A stretch of DNA of 64,000 bases from assembly GCA_022606425.2 (NCBI GenBank), contig JAHDVF020001468.1, forward strand, positions 620,001 to 684,000, in the 5' to 3' direction. The notes under the pieces were generated by a model, which was not told where the DNA came from, ran no database searches, and saw only the letters and a program-made list of their open reading frames with translations. This document shows, piece by piece, positions 45,263 through 56,209 of this stretch; position 1 is the first letter of the stretch; the number at the start of each line of letters is the position of its first letter. Both the position numbers and the translations under genes were made by a program. The DNA is from Lepidostoma basale. Taxonomy: Eukaryota; Arthropoda; Insecta; Trichoptera; Lepidostomatidae.

Positions 45263-46029
45263 GGGAATGCCATTTTTCGCCTTCAAAATGTATTTATATC
45301 GTAAACGATAAATACATTTTTATAATGAAATTAATGGTTCTGAACGTATCGGCTCTTGATTCTATGCTGTGGTTCATTATAGGACAGACAAGATCTTGTA
45401 AATCCTCACCTTGATTTGGATCTTCATATACTTGTTATTACAGATTGTGGTGTTCTTTAAACATGGAATTGGATCTTCTGGTTTACAGAGGTCTAGTTCT
45501 AATGACTATTCCTCTTACGTATGTAAGAAACATTGTTGAACATATAATTTAGTTATTGTTTTATGCGGGGGCTGTGTGGCCAGGAGTGCTCATCTAAAAG
45601 AGGGTTAGGAAGGATTTAGGGTTTAAGATAAAACTCTACATATTTCCCGTTAAGGGAATGGAAGACCAGTTAGATTTGGTATTGTAGAGTATGATGGGAT
45701 CAGTCTAATTATTATAGGGCAGTCTCCGAGGAGAACGCAAGAGGAGCAGTACCTGGACGGAGTTGTGTTGGGAGATAACAATGAACAGATTCAGAAAAAC
45801 AATGAGCCGTATAATTTGCAGAGTACTGATGGCATTTCACGAAAGCCTTTTTATCGGGCAAATAGCTGCATTTTTTTTATTAAAGTCAGACAGAATGATA
45901 TAGTTTGATGTGTTTGACTCGTGAAAACGGCGCGATACAAATTAATATAATTATTATATCCATTATCATTAAGTTATATTAACACCACCTTAAAAATGAT
46001 ACAATTTTCAAGCAATTATTTAGTAATTT
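45263..46029. other. No recognised gene
   Basis: 45560-45800 is of mixed composition ('cagtctccgaggagaacgca') but has no interpretable product. The rest is AT-rich. Confidence 0.4.
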
Positions 46030-46248
46030 ATAATAGTTAACACGATTGTTTAGTGGTTTTACATGGATTTATATAAATAGTGACAAATTTGTTTCGCCTT
46101 ACGAGGGCATTCTCAAACATTCTCAAACACGAGGGCATTCTCAGTGAGTTCGAGAATGCCATCGCAAGGCGAACCAAATTTGTCACTATTTATATAAATT
46201 AAATCCAAGTAAAACCACTAAAGAATCGTGTTAACTATTGTAAATTAA
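46030..46248. repeat. Long inverted repeat with AAATTT-type hammerhead remnants
   Basis: Arms of about 70 bp ('gtggttttacatggattta' left, complement of 46199-46222 right, plus 'atagttaacacgat' outermost) enclose about 75 bp. Minus strand reads GAGAATGCCCTCGTAAGGC, GAAACAAATTTGTCAC; stem III is the 8-base AAATTT-centred palindrome. The CTGATGA core is GAGAA. A 'cgagggcattctca' segment is repeated inside. Confidence 0.6.
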
Positions 46249-46254
46249 TAATGG

Positions 46255-46450
46255 AGTTTTACAAAATTAATACCTCAACCATCAATAATTATTTAGTAGC
46301 ACGAAAATTTCGTCCTCGTGGAAGACCCCCTGAAAGATGTAAGGACAGCTGGAAACTACATCACAGGAGGAGTAATTGTAGAACAGATCGCACAGGTCTA
46401 GAGCAAGGAAAAATAAGACGAAGAAAAGTTTGTCAGCGGTTCAAAAAAAA
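46255..46450 (+). pseudogene. LINE-R 3' tail
   Basis: Frame from 46251 gives VARKFRPRGRPPERCKDSWK, the 'RPxGRPPxRWKDSW' end of LINE-R (compare GHRPPGKSPKRWKDSW at about 24200). It follows the inverted-repeat element directly. Confidence 0.7.
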
Positions 46451-47339
46451 ATGAAATAAAAACAAAAAAGTGTTCGATTCGTTTATTTATTTTATTGCGT
46501 TTATTTTGAAGCATCAAGTCTGCAACATTTGGACCTCGGAACCCAGAGGCATGGTTTTATTATGAAAGTAATCCAAAAATGTACAGAATGGATCAGAAAA
46601 AAAAACAAATTGATTCGACCCTGAGCGAAGCGCGTGTATATTGTGTTAACAATAAAAATATGAAATAATGCAATTGAAGGTTGGGAATCCACTGTTGGCA
46701 CGGTAAGGCCGATAAATTTACCGCGACCTTGACACCACACGAAGCAATTAACGTTTAATGGGGTTAGATACGCGTACACGAAAGAAAAAAAAACAGTTGT
46801 TAAATACCACCAGACAAAGAGTAAATTTTTTTCGATATAATATTTCATACATAGCATATTATTATAATGTAGCCTAAAAGTCGCTCACATAGCTGAAAAG
46901 ACTAGGGAACGTCGTCTGCAGTGGTAGAAAAAAAGTCCGTTCACGACAGGGAGATCGTTTGCAATAGTATGAATGACAGTGCGTTTACAAAAAGTCTAGA
47001 CGCTATTTTTATTTTATTCTTTATAGTTGGAAAACCAAAAAATGATACATGATATTTTTTTTCATTCATTGGTTTTTATTATTACAATATTTGATATTTG
47101 CATGTGTTTATCTCTATATTATAAAATGTATTTAAACTGTACAGAGCTGACTCAGTCAATATGGGATTAATCAATAATAAAAAGAATATTTCAAAAATAC
47201 TCCTGCAAAACGAGTATTTTTCGAATCACCGAGTATACGAGATGCCAAATACGTGCGGTTCCCTCCATGTCTCGGAACGTACTGACGCCGCGCGCCTCAT
47301 TTGACTCGGCAACCAATCAAATTGCAAAAACTATCGACG
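46451..47339. other. No recognised gene
   Basis: A 118-codon minus-strand frame (46501-46857) is rich in Phe, Leu, Ile and Val, has no recognisable motif, and appears accidental. 47220-47330 is GC-richer without a clear product. Confidence 0.4.
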
Positions 47340-47630
47340 CACTCATACATCGATACGAGATCTTCAATTTGTGAATGAGCTCTACGGCCATGTGAGCAGA
47401 AGGAACAATGAATACATCGTTCACAAGGTCCTGCAACTGGAAGATGGAAGGAGGGGACCGGGTCGGCCTCCTGCAACGTGGATGTCTACAGTTATCGAAC
47501 GAACTGAAGGCGCTGTGACTGGACAGCCAGACGACCCTTGATCGCGAGATTTGACGGAACCGTATTAGGAGAGCCGACACCAAATAACGGGAAACGGCTA
47601 GGCGAAAGAAGAAGATAATGTTTCATTATT
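47340..47630 (+). pseudogene. LINE tail fragment
   Basis: Reading from about 47369: VNELYGHVSRRNNEYIVHKV, LQLEDGRRGPGRPPATWMST. 'YGHVxRR' plus 'GRRGPGRPPxTW' is a LINE C-terminus. It ends at an (aag)-like tail near 47610-47616. Confidence 0.65.
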
Positions 47631-48231
47631 AGGTTTGATGAAACGTTTATTTCCAGAAACCGGGCACTGTTTACTCAGCAGCTTTGCATAACTGTATGAT
47701 ACAATTTAATACTGGTAAAAACTACTATTTTCTGGAACTCTGATTATATTTAATGGGATCTATGCTGGGGTGTTATCTAACGTGTTGAGAATCAAACGCG
47801 CGTTCGTTTATAATAAATAAATTAAAGAATAAAGCATATGTATATTTTTAACAACAATAATTTTTTTAGAAAACGGACGATTTTATCATGATTAAATATT
47901 CAAAATTCATGCAAAAAATATATAATATTACAATATTATTTATCTATTATATCTAGTAATGCCTCATCAATCAATGTTATCTTATTTTTTGACAAATGAA
48001 AGGTATAAAAACACGCTGGAATTCTTGTTTTAAAAATTACAACTGTTTTTCTACATTATGTATTTTTTACAAGTTTCAAAGTTATACCAATAGATATATA
48101 ATACATTTGAAATATTCTAAGAAGAATGATCTCAGAAGTAGACGAAAAGGTATTGTAGTTCATAAAATTTAAACGCCGTTTTTAAAATATGTTGTTAAGG
48201 AAATAACGTAATTTTAATGATTGAAACATAC

Positions 48232-48323
48232 CGGTGATGAGGATAGAGGTGATCCAGAACCAGTGCATCCACCAATGTAGCGTCATGATAGACCGCGCAT
48301 GCGCCGGCCTCGGCCGACTTCAC
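48232..48323 (-). CDS. Candidate first coding exon with signal peptide
   Basis: A GC-rich 92-bp island in AT-rich DNA is bounded by a strong acceptor (pyrimidine-rich, TTTCCCCAG) at its right and a donor CG|GTATGT at its left, on the minus strand. An ATG at 48286 opens a frame MTLHWWMHWFWITSILIT followed by one base of the next codon, which looks like a signal peptide; the preceding 37 bp would then be 5' UTR. Another frame (starting VKSAEAGACAVYHDATLVDA) is open through the whole exon, so an internal coding exon is the alternative. No adjoining exon could be placed, so the product is unknown. The gene would continue to the left. Confidence 0.45.
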
Positions 48324-48509
48324 CTGGGGAAACAAGAAAAAATATATATTAAATTTTACATACACTTTTCTTCCTATTAACATAATATGTAGGTTAAATA
48401 TTGTAAACAAGTATTAAAATACAGTCGAACCTGGTTATTACGAGGAAGATGGGAGCAACTAAATTTACTCGTTATAATTATTACTCTTTATATCAGAGAA
48501 TAGGTATTT

Positions 48510-48690
48510 TTAAAACTAACGAACTAACCATCACGCCGTCTACCAGAAGGGTAGGCAGAAAGAATGGACCGCAACACTGTTCTGCCCTGACATACTTCTC
48601 TCGGTTCCTCTACATTCATACATCTTGTCATGCACGCAAGTCGATTTCTCCGACTCCTCACGTGACCGACATTCAATGTTTGATTGATTT
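48510..48690 (-). pseudogene. LINE-T 3' fragment
   Basis: 'aactaaccatcacgccgtct', 'gggtaggcagaaagaatgga' and 'cgtgaccgacattcaatgtt'. It stops at 'gatttgatcga' where a LINE-D tail in opposite orientation begins. Confidence 0.78.
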
Positions 48691-48694
48691 GATC

Positions 48695-48805
48695 GAGGAA
48701 AGACAAGAATACAGAACCAGTTCCAAGTGGCGCAGGTCAGATGTCTTTGCTGCAGTGATCGCCATTGGGGGGACCTGACACGGCACCGAAAGAAGAAGAA
48801 GAATG
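48695..48805 (+). pseudogene. LINE-D 3' tail
   Basis: 'gaggaaagacaagaatacag' to 'gatcgccattggggggacct' followed by (aag)n. Matches the end of 42204-42656 ('gtgatcgccaacgtcggggg'). Confidence 0.7.
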
Positions 48806-48925
48806 TGAGCAGAAATGATAGCTTATTTGTGTGAAGAAGATACCGGTCATGTCAAGGATTGAATCAAAGTCCCCTGAAATAGGAGCCAATCATTTTGTTT
48901 GCTAGGTCACCATCACGTGGATATA
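48805..48925 (-). repeat. tRNA-derived SINE-B
   Basis: 'ggattgaatcaaagtcccct', 'aggagccaatcattttgttt' and 'gctaggtcaccatcac' are the complement of the B box, variable part and A box of the copy at 14840-14985, with more decay. Confidence 0.65.
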
Positions 48926-49619
48926 TAATAATAAACTAAAGTAGTTTTTGCAGTCAAAACGTTTCAAATGATCACAGTGTAAATAACAACTATATTTTAT
49001 TCTCAGAAATCAAAAGTCAGTCTTGGAAGGGTTTATTAACTTCTTAAAACAATGGACATAAAATATATTTACTTGTAAAGTCATTTTGCTTATATTTTTT
49101 CGTGTAACTCATTTTTATTAACACGATGGTAAGAGTACGCTAAGATATTTAAAAAAAATACGAAAACAAGTACAAGTATTTGGCATAATAAAACGTAACC
49201 TAATTATTTTTTTTAAGAACGGTTTTATTTTGATTAAAATATGGAGTAAACAAAAGAATAACAAAGAGAACGCAAACAAAACTCAAGCAGGTACCCATGG
49301 TAAATCGACGAAAGTAAGTTGCGTAATCAGTTTTAACCTATTTAATTTTTTTAAATAAAAACAACAAACAAAATAATCAGCTTCGCAACGTATTTGTAAT
49401 ACGTCATTTTTGTCATTATAAAATTTAAAATTGAAAAACAAAATTTATATTATATAATTTAAATGCAAAATAAGACAGTATATTTTTATGTCGTAAGAGT
49501 TGTGTGAGAATTGAAAAAATGCGAAAGCTGAATCTTTCTTTTTAATGTTCTTGTTCACATACGCATTTATGACCTTTGCGACAAGTTTGTTAACTGTTTA
49601 ATTTGAAATACTTAATCAA
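48926..49619. other. No recognised feature
   Basis: AT-rich with no ORF or element ends that I can support. Confidence 0.45.
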
Positions 49620-49680
49620 AACATGATGATGCCAACATCAATTGGCGAAAGAGCTGTCGCGATTAAAAAAAATGAATAAT
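49620..49680 (+). repeat. Hammerhead-like site with mutated core
   Basis: ATGATGA (49623-49629), T, GCCAAC, loop, ATTGGC, GAAAGAGCTGTCGCG. It differs from the active-looking sites at C3 (now A) and at GAAAC (now GAAAG). The following 'attaaaaaaaatgaataata' replaces the usual flank. Confidence 0.55.
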
Positions 49681-49699
49681 AAATAGTAATATAATAACT

Positions 49700-50215
49700 G
49701 TGTTTAATTATTTATTGTTTCTTGAACAACGATGTAAAACTAAATAATTAATATAAATGAAAACGTCTGTCTTCTTGATAATGCCCTCTTGATAACATTT
49801 GACAATGCCTTCGAAGGGCGAAACATGTCATTCCATAAACAAACTTAATAAAACTTCTAGAAGACAGACTTTTCTATTTATATTTACTGTGTTTTAAACT
49901 GAATAACTAATAATGTTGAATTTATCGTTTCTTGAACAATGATGTAAAACTCTATATTAAATACGAGTAATTAATAATTAATACGAATGAAAACGTCAGT
50001 TTTCGAGAAGTTTTATTATATTTTATGGGAATGACATGTTTCGCCCTTCTAAGGCATTATCGAATGTCTTTTTGATAATGCCTTAGAAGGGTGAAACATG
50101 TCACATCCATAAAATATAATAAAACTTCTAGAAAACTGACGTTTTCATTCGTATTAATTAAATAATGTTGATATTTAATAGTGTTTCTGCCAAAACAATA
50201 GATTGAAGTATATTA
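49700..50215. repeat. Cluster of CATG-type hammerhead-like elements
   Basis: A single copy at 49700-49880 (TTGACAATGCC, TTCGAAG, GGC, GAAACATGTC at 49808-49838) is followed by an inverted-repeat copy at 49905-50165 (minus arm 50033-50064, plus arm 50071-50102). Each starts with 'tttcttgaacaa.gatgtaaa' and ends with 'aaaacttctaga.gac'. At 50166-50215 lies the complement of the flank seen at 17101 and 55920 ('ttggc.gaaacacta'). Cores are degenerate (TTGATAA / TTGACAA). Confidence 0.6.
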
Positions 50216-50542
50216 ATTGTAGCATTATAATAACCATTACCATTAATACTTTGTCCAGTTTAGTGTGAAATAAATTATTAATTGCATATAAAATATCGAA
50301 TTGGGTTAGGAAGGGTTAAGAAGGCACTCCGGAGATAATAAGTGAGTACCTACTTAAATGCTAACCCATTAACCAGTTGAGCAACCTGCATAAACAACTG
50401 ATATAAACGCTTAGATAAGCGATAAGAAACAATTGTCTAGCGCTCTATCAACCATTTAATGTGTTAACCACAATTTGAAAAGAACAAGTTGAATGGAAAA
50501 ACGTTCACATTCTATGTAAATTGAGTGATGCATTACTGAAAC

Positions 50543-51012
50543 TAGCGATGTGCGATCCGCTCACGAGTTAACTCAAAGAGTCGGCTCACTTTGGTGAGCG
50601 AGTGAGCGATGATTCATAAAAAAGAGCGGAAGCTCAATGATCTGCTGGATGAATCGTAAAATATTGCAAAAGAGTAAATTTTTTTTAGTAAGCTGTATAA
50701 GGGATCTGAGCTGTACGGTTTCGATCAGCAAAGTGAGCTGACTCTTTTTAATAATTTTATTATTTAGCTCGTATCAGAAATTCATTTTTAACGAAAGACT
50801 CAAAATAGTGAACCAAAAAAAAAACTAACTAACCATCACGCCGTCTCCCCGAAAGGGTAGGCAGAAAGAACGGATTGTCACACTTTTACTGATGCATTCC
50901 ATCCTTCTCTTTTCGCCATGTGAACCATGAATTATTAAAAAGAGTCAGCTCACTTAACTGATCCGAACCGTTCAGCTCAAATCCCTTAAGTGATTTATTT
51001 TGCCCATCCCTA
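50543..51012. mobile_element. hAT MITE with nested LINE-T scrap
   Basis: 470 bp with ends TAGCGATGTGC (left) and TAGGGATGGGC (right, minus strand) and duplications ACTGAAAC / ACCGAAAC (50535-50542, 51013-51020). TAGGGATG ends are of Ac-like hAT type. Subterminal 'gagtcggctcact' motifs are repeated inverted inside. A LINE-T tail (50823-50895: (aact)n, 'ccatcacgccgtctccccga') interrupts the right half. Confidence 0.72.
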
Positions 51013-51249
51013 ACCGAAACTATTGTTATCTTTTATGTTTGTTTCAAATTGAAGATTAGTTGACACACTACTCACTCGAATAGTGAAGTGGTGTTTAAAA
51101 TTAGAACGTATCATTCGTATAAATAAGTGTGTTACGGTTAACTAGTTAAAAATAAGGAAAGAGTCTAGTGCCTTATATGATTAGGCGAACACTTATATAA
51201 ATCATACGTAAAATGTTGCGTTAGTTCAATCGTAATGCATACTTTTTAA

Positions 51250-51720
51250 TATATAAAAACTAACTAACTAACCATCACGCCGTCTCCCCGAAGGGGTAGG
51301 CAGAAATAATGGACTGCCACACTTTTCTTTTCTGACATATTTCTCTCGCTTCCTCAACATTCATACATCGTGTCATGCACGCGCGTCGATTTCTCTGACT
51401 CCTCACATGGTCGACATTCAATATTTGATTTATTTGATCGTGCCACGTTTTTCTCGGTCTTCCTCTATTTCTGGTTCCATTTACATCGTTTACATATAAG
51501 TTTTTTACCATTCTTTCTTCGTTCATTCTTTCCATAAGTCCAAACCATCTTAATTATCCTTTCATTATTTTGTTCATAACACCATCATTCGCACCGCATT
51601 TACTTCTTATATTTTCATTCGACACTCTATTATACAGAGTATCCACCCATTCGTCTAAGAGATCTCATTTCTACTGCATTTATTCTACTTTCATCCTTCT
51701 TTTGCCAGTTCCATGCTTAA
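51250..51720 (-). pseudogene. LINE-T 3' fragment, uninterrupted reference for the hAT site
   Basis: Tail (aact)n, 'ccatcacgccgtctccccga', open minus-strand frame 51275-51535 (MERMNEERMVKNLYVNDVNG, GRPRKTWHDQINQILNVDH, MNVEEAREICQ). Upstream, 'cattcgtctaagagatctc' at about 51648-51667 is the unoccupied version of the hAT target at 19844. Confidence 0.85.
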
Positions 51721-51954
51721 TATATTGAACTATAATTAATGAACTTATATCAATATTCTAAATTTAAAACAAAGTTCTCTTCACATTTGTTAGTTTACCT
51801 GGTTGTAATCACGCCAGAAATAAAAAAAAATAAAAACATTTATTTTAAGATCAAAAAAGAAACCATTTCATGGAAAATACTATAGTTTAAGATAATCTAA
51901 TGATTTTACTGAAATCTTTTGATGGAAATTCATTTTAAATAATAACTAAATTGA

Positions 51955-52535
51955 TGTTTTCTAGTAGAACAGGTGATGCATTACAAGTACTTAGGTGTTG
52001 ATGTATCAAGCAGCAGTGACCTCTACGGAGAAGTAAGTGGACTAACAAACAGGGCCGCCGCGCCGTTGTGGCTGGCTGCTTGAAAAATGCTGCTTGGAAA
52101 AACAAAAATATGCTAAAAGAGAGCAAAATACGAATCTACAAGACAAGCGTACGTGCTATAATGTCATATGGAATAGAAACGAGAGCTGACACCATCAGAA
52201 CAAAAAGTCTCCTACGAACTACAGAAATAAAGACTCTCCGATCCGTTGCGGGAACGACACTCCGAGACAGAGTAAGAAATTCTGAAATAAGAAAGATCTG
52301 CAATGTGGAAGATGTCGTGCGATGGAGAAGACTAAGAAGACGCTACTGGAGATATTATGTTGAAAGAGCATGTTCTGAAAGAGTAATAAATATAGCCGCA
52401 AATGAAGTACAACAGGAAATCGACCTACAGGAAGATCACCCATAAGATGGCGAGACAGTTGGACATCTACATCCCAGGAACAGACTCCAAGAATTAGCAG
52501 AACGCAGTCCTAAATAAAGCAGAAGAAGAATATCT
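51955..52535 (+). pseudogene. LINE-R C-terminal fragment
   Basis: Begins with VEQVMHYKYLGVDVSS-like coding, shifts, then 52068-52445 is open: MAGCLKNAAWKNKNMLKESK, IRIYKTSVRAIMSYGIETRA, TLRSVAGTTLRDRVRN and RRLRRRYWRYYVERACSERV. It is collinear with 23760-24250. The tail is (gaa)n at 52522-52530. Confidence 0.8.
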
Positions 52536-52539
52536 TTTC

Positions 52540-52665
52540 TAATAAGTACTTCCACTTTTATCCTTATTTCGACAGTGACCGGTTTCGCTAGGCTCGCTGA
52601 CATCGACAGGCCAGACTGTCGATGCCAGTCAGCCTGGCGAAACGGTAAAAACATAAGATTTACTA
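52540..52665. repeat. Hammerhead-like inverted repeat, CCGG type
   Basis: Minus strand: GTCGATGTCAGCGAGCCTAGC, GAAACCGGTC with ACTGTCG after; plus strand: CTGTCGATGCCAGTCAGCCTGGC, GAAACGGT. Flank 'acttccacttttatccttat' matches those at 5486 and 61585. Both cores are damaged (CTGTCGA) and the plus arm has lost its GTC. Confidence 0.55.
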
Positions 52666-53804
52666 TATTTTAAATTAATCAACTGGTAACAAATACGTAG
52701 GTACCCAACGAGTCAATTTAAAAGTAATAAATTAGATAGGCGTGATTTCAATTTCGTTGGAAAACAATTGAAACACAAACAGTTTGATTGGTTGACATAT
52801 AAATAAACATACAACTATGCCAAGAACTAATAAATTTCCATAGTATTATATTATGGAGTACAACGAGTACGTATGCTAAATATTAATTTAACTTATTAAA
52901 ACATCAGAGAAGTAATGAATCCACGTAAATTAAATATGCTTAAATAAATGTTACTATGTCCATTCCAAAATTGAAATTCCATTTTAGATTTATTTTGAAA
53001 GTTCCAGAATACTTAAGTTAAGAAGGTTTACAAGTAAGACCTGCAACTTCTAAATTCGTTTGAATAAAATCGGATTCTTCTTTATGACTCGACAGTTTTT
53101 TCGGGCTAGATGAAAAATTATCGAAGGAAAATTCAAATTCTTCTAAGTTGTCAACTCCTGGGGGTAAGTTGCGAAAAAAGCCTGAATTCATAATGTTATT
53201 GAAAATTAAAATTTCAAACTCGAAAAGAACTTATGACTCGGGAGAAAAAGTTTAAATCTAATTTTGTGTGTATAAAATATTAGAAATTTTATAGAAAGCA
53301 GAAAATATTTGAAAAAAAAAAGAATTTTTCATCATCAATCTTACAAATTATATAAATTTAAGTAATAACAAGTAATTTTATAGACAAATAATAAAATGAA
53401 ACTTTATTAAATATTTTCATTAATGTTCATAAAAAATAACAATTCCTTAAGTATGTAAAAATTAATTAAATACATGCATTTTAAAAGCACCGTTCGTCTA
53501 GTTTAAAAATTACTGAATGTAATTAATATTTATGAAGTGAAAAATAAATAATGTTTTATGTAAGCATTATTTAATTTGTAAATATATATTTTATAAATGT
53601 AAATATGTATCATATATGTCAATTTATAATGAAAAATGTCTGCTTATTACACAAATCAGATATGCATTGTAACGTACCATTACAATTAATTTTATTGTAA
53701 TAATTCGAAAAAAAATCATTTTAATTGCATTATGTAAATGGATAATTTTTATATTTGGTAATACGTAAAATATAAAGCTTTTTCTGGTTGTGGTTAAAGA
53801 TATG
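52666..53804. other. AT-rich stretch, no gene seen
   Basis: No coding character, element ends or tRNA-like boxes found. Confidence 0.5.
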
Positions 53805-54050
53805 GTTTCACAGTTATGGCCGGTGAGTGCTATGAATGCCACACCAAAAGTCCCGGGTTCGATTCCTGGCGTTGGCAGTGTGATTGTCAGTCTTTGATCT
53901 GATGTAAAATTCACGTGACAATAAAATGGGGATATATTAGCTACCTATCACATGTCATGAGAATCAATATGATAGCTATACCCTTCACATCGATTTGGCT
54001 CTCACTGTAATGATTTGAAGAGCAACTCAACAAAATAATAATAATAAGTT
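53805..54050 (+). repeat. tRNA-derived SINE-A, most complete copy
   Basis: tRNA-like head with 'tatggccggtgagtgctatg' (A-box region) and B box GGTTCGATTCC at 53857-53867, then the body ('agtgtgattgtcagtctttg', 'cacgtgacaataaaatgggg', 'catgtcatgagaatcaat') and a (taa)n tail after 'gcaactcaacaaaa' ending near 54047. Other copies: 21545, 54185, 59675 and a 3' scrap at 63245. Confidence 0.82.
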
Positions 54051-54184
54051 GCTATCCATTGTTTAAGAGCCGAAAATGTTTGTATAGATTTTCATATGTA
54101 GGTCGCTTCGCTAATTCAAGGGATTGAAATATTTGCAGCAAAGTGTAACATGCTTCTTGTGGAAGTGCTGGTTCTTGTGTGACA

Positions 54185-54350
54185 TGTGGAAGGTAGCTTA
54201 TCTATCAGGATTTTACGGTCAAGTGAACTCTACACTAGACCAAAGACAGTGTGACAATCACGCTGCTATCGCCGGGAATCGAATCCGGGACCTTTTGTGC
54301 GACAATCGTAGCTTTTGCCACTCTGCCACGAATGTCGTTCTACAGTATTC
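54185..54350 (-). repeat. tRNA-derived SINE-A, reverse copy, 3' truncated
   Basis: 'caagtgaactctacactaga', 'caaagacagtgtgacaatca' and 'cgggaatcgaatccgggacc' (complement of the B box region) and 'tctgccacgaatgtcg'. The tail side is lost. Confidence 0.78.
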
Positions 54351-54361
54351 ATCTTCAGGGT

Positions 54362-54615
54362 AATTAAAAAACTAAATAACCACCATGCCGTCTCCCCGAA
54401 TAGGTAGGCAGCAAGGATGAACTGCCACACTTTTCTTTCCTGATACTTTTTTCGATTCTCCAACATTCATACATCGTGTCATGCACGCATGTCGATTTCT
54501 CCAACTCCTCATGTGGCCGACATTCAATATTTGATTTATTTGATCGTTCCACGTTTTCCTCGGTCTTCCTCTATGTACTTTTTTTACCATTCTATATATC
54601 ATATAATTACCCTGA
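54362..54615 (-). pseudogene. LINE-T 3' fragment
   Basis: 'ccaccatgccgtctccccga', 'ataggtaggcagcaaggatg', 'ccaactcctcatgtggccga'; minus-strand peptide RPRKTWNDQINQILNVGHMR. It stops where LINE-R begins in the opposite direction. Confidence 0.8.
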
Positions 54616-54619
54616 TGAT

Positions 54620-54980
54620 AAGTAAGGAGTAAGGACCACACATGTTTTGAGGACTTCCGAAAAGAAGACACTGAGAACGATAGCAGGCAATACACTGAGA
54701 GATCGCGTGAGGAACACCAGAATAAGAGAGATATGTTAGGTTGAGGATATATAAGATGGAGCAGACAGCGTAAAAGGGACTGGTACGGTCATGTTCAAAG
54801 AATGGACACCACCAGACTCCTCTATATTGCATTGCATAATCAGCCTCATGGGACTCGCCCTCGTGGAAGACCTCCTAAAAGATGGAAGGACAGCTGGGAA
54901 TCTACCTCACAAGAGGAGCAACACCCTGGAGAACATACCACATAGGTCTACAATAAGGAAGAAAAAGAAGTAGACCCTGA
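54620..54980 (+). pseudogene. LINE-R 3' fragment
   Basis: 'actgagaacgatagcaggca', 'acactgagagatcgcgtgag' (TLRDRVRN), 'tggtacggtcatgttcaaag' (WYGHVQRM) and 'cctcctaaaagatggaagga' (PPKRWKDSW) appear in the expected order. The tail is an (aag)-rich run ending at 54970. Confidence 0.75.
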
Positions 54981-55554
54981 TGATGGAGACTGCAACGATC
55001 TCCGAAACGTGGCTCGAGAATGACAAATTACTCGGATATACCCAAAATCCCAAAAAACTTATCGAAAATATTGTTTAAAAAAATCAATTATTCCACAGAT
55101 AAAAATACTTTTTTTTAATGAAAAGGAAAAGTTGAACAATAGATCAATAGAAGCATAAAGTGGGCGCAAAGAAAAAATAAATCTTATTTAAAATGTGTAC
55201 AAAAAAAACACCGATTGTTGCGGTCCAACAAAGGCGACCTTTCGATCAAGTTAACGTTCGTTTCTTGGATTTCAGTTTAAGAATGGTGCAAAAGACCTCC
55301 AAAGAAGTCGGAAGTCAAATTCTAAACAATTTTTTTACGTGGAAAAGAAAATAATAATTCAACGAAAATAAAAACCTCGGATTCGTATTAATAGAGACCT
55401 TCTAGAATGGCGAGGGGTTCCGGAGAAAATCCTTATTATTATTCCGATGAAGCCTTCAACTTGATATTTTATTCTAACAATACAAATTTTAACCCTACAG
55501 TGAGCGATGTTTTTTTAATTTTTAAAAATAATGAAACATGATCTTCTTGTATAA

Positions 55555-55770
55555 TAATACATGGACAAGAAAACTGTCGACTTGGAGACCGTGGACGGCA
55601 AAGAGAAGTGCAAGGCGACCGCAACTACGGTAGAAGAATGATCTGAACAGACACGTCGGAATAATCTGGATCCAGTCTGCACAAGACAGAGTGACATGGA
55701 AGCGAATGGAGAAGGGTTTTGTCCAGGAGTGGACGGGAATAGGCTGAGGAAGAATAATAATAATAATAAT
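55555..55770 (+). pseudogene. LINE tail fragment with (AAT)n end
   Basis: 'cttggagaccgtggacggca' and 'ggttttgtccaggagtggac' give RPWTAKRSARR and GFVQEWTGIG, a LINE end like those at 44500 and 63640. The tail is (aat)n at 55755-55772. Confidence 0.65.
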
Positions 55771-55919
55771 ACATGATATCACATATGTACAAAATGAAAC
55801 AATAAAATATGTCTTCTATGTTCGCCATACTTTTTGTTGTAGATGTTTTATTTGTCTTTTTCTTTTTTACATACTATGTATGTATACAAAAAAAGAAAAA
55901 AGATATAATAAAATATTTA

Positions 55920-56060
55920 AATAGTCCATAGTTTTGGCCGAAACACTATGATTATAAACTAGTTTATTGTAACATCTGATGATGCCAACATAGGTTGGCG
56001 AAACAGTTGTAGCGACACTCTCAGTGAATAAAAAGAAATTGTGATATTATAAGAGTGTTT
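55920..56060 (+). repeat. Single-arm hammerhead-bearing element
   Basis: Begins 'tagtccatagttttggccga', as at 17090-17110, carries the ribozyme-like core, then 'gaataaaaagaaattgtgat'. It is a single-arm version of the 17101-17390 element. Confidence 0.7.
55975..56015 (+). ncRNA. Hammerhead-like ribozyme motif with GTA site
   Basis: CTGATGA (55976-55982), T, GCCAAC (55984-55989), loop ATAG, GTTGGC (55994-55999), GAAA (56000-56003), then CAGTTGTA. Helix II is six perfect pairs including two G-C/C-G at each end. Stem III is ACAGTTGT (three pairs with a GT loop). The cleavage triplet is GTA, permitted by the NUH rule. The extra T before helix II is again present. Stem I is weak. Confidence 0.65.
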
Positions 56061-56209
56061 TAAATTTTAACAGTAATAAAATATTGTTTATAATTTTTTT
56101 ATGTTAAATTTTTTATATATGTATATTTAAAAAAAACAAACCATGGTTCTTATATGAACAGTGCGCATTTATAATATATAGTAATTATTTGATATAATAT
56201 AATATAAAC

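Noticed and set aside
46501..46857. 118-codon minus-strand open frame
   Set aside because: Composition is biased to Phe, Ile, Leu and Val, there is no motif, and no splice or start context; it overlaps AT-rich DNA.
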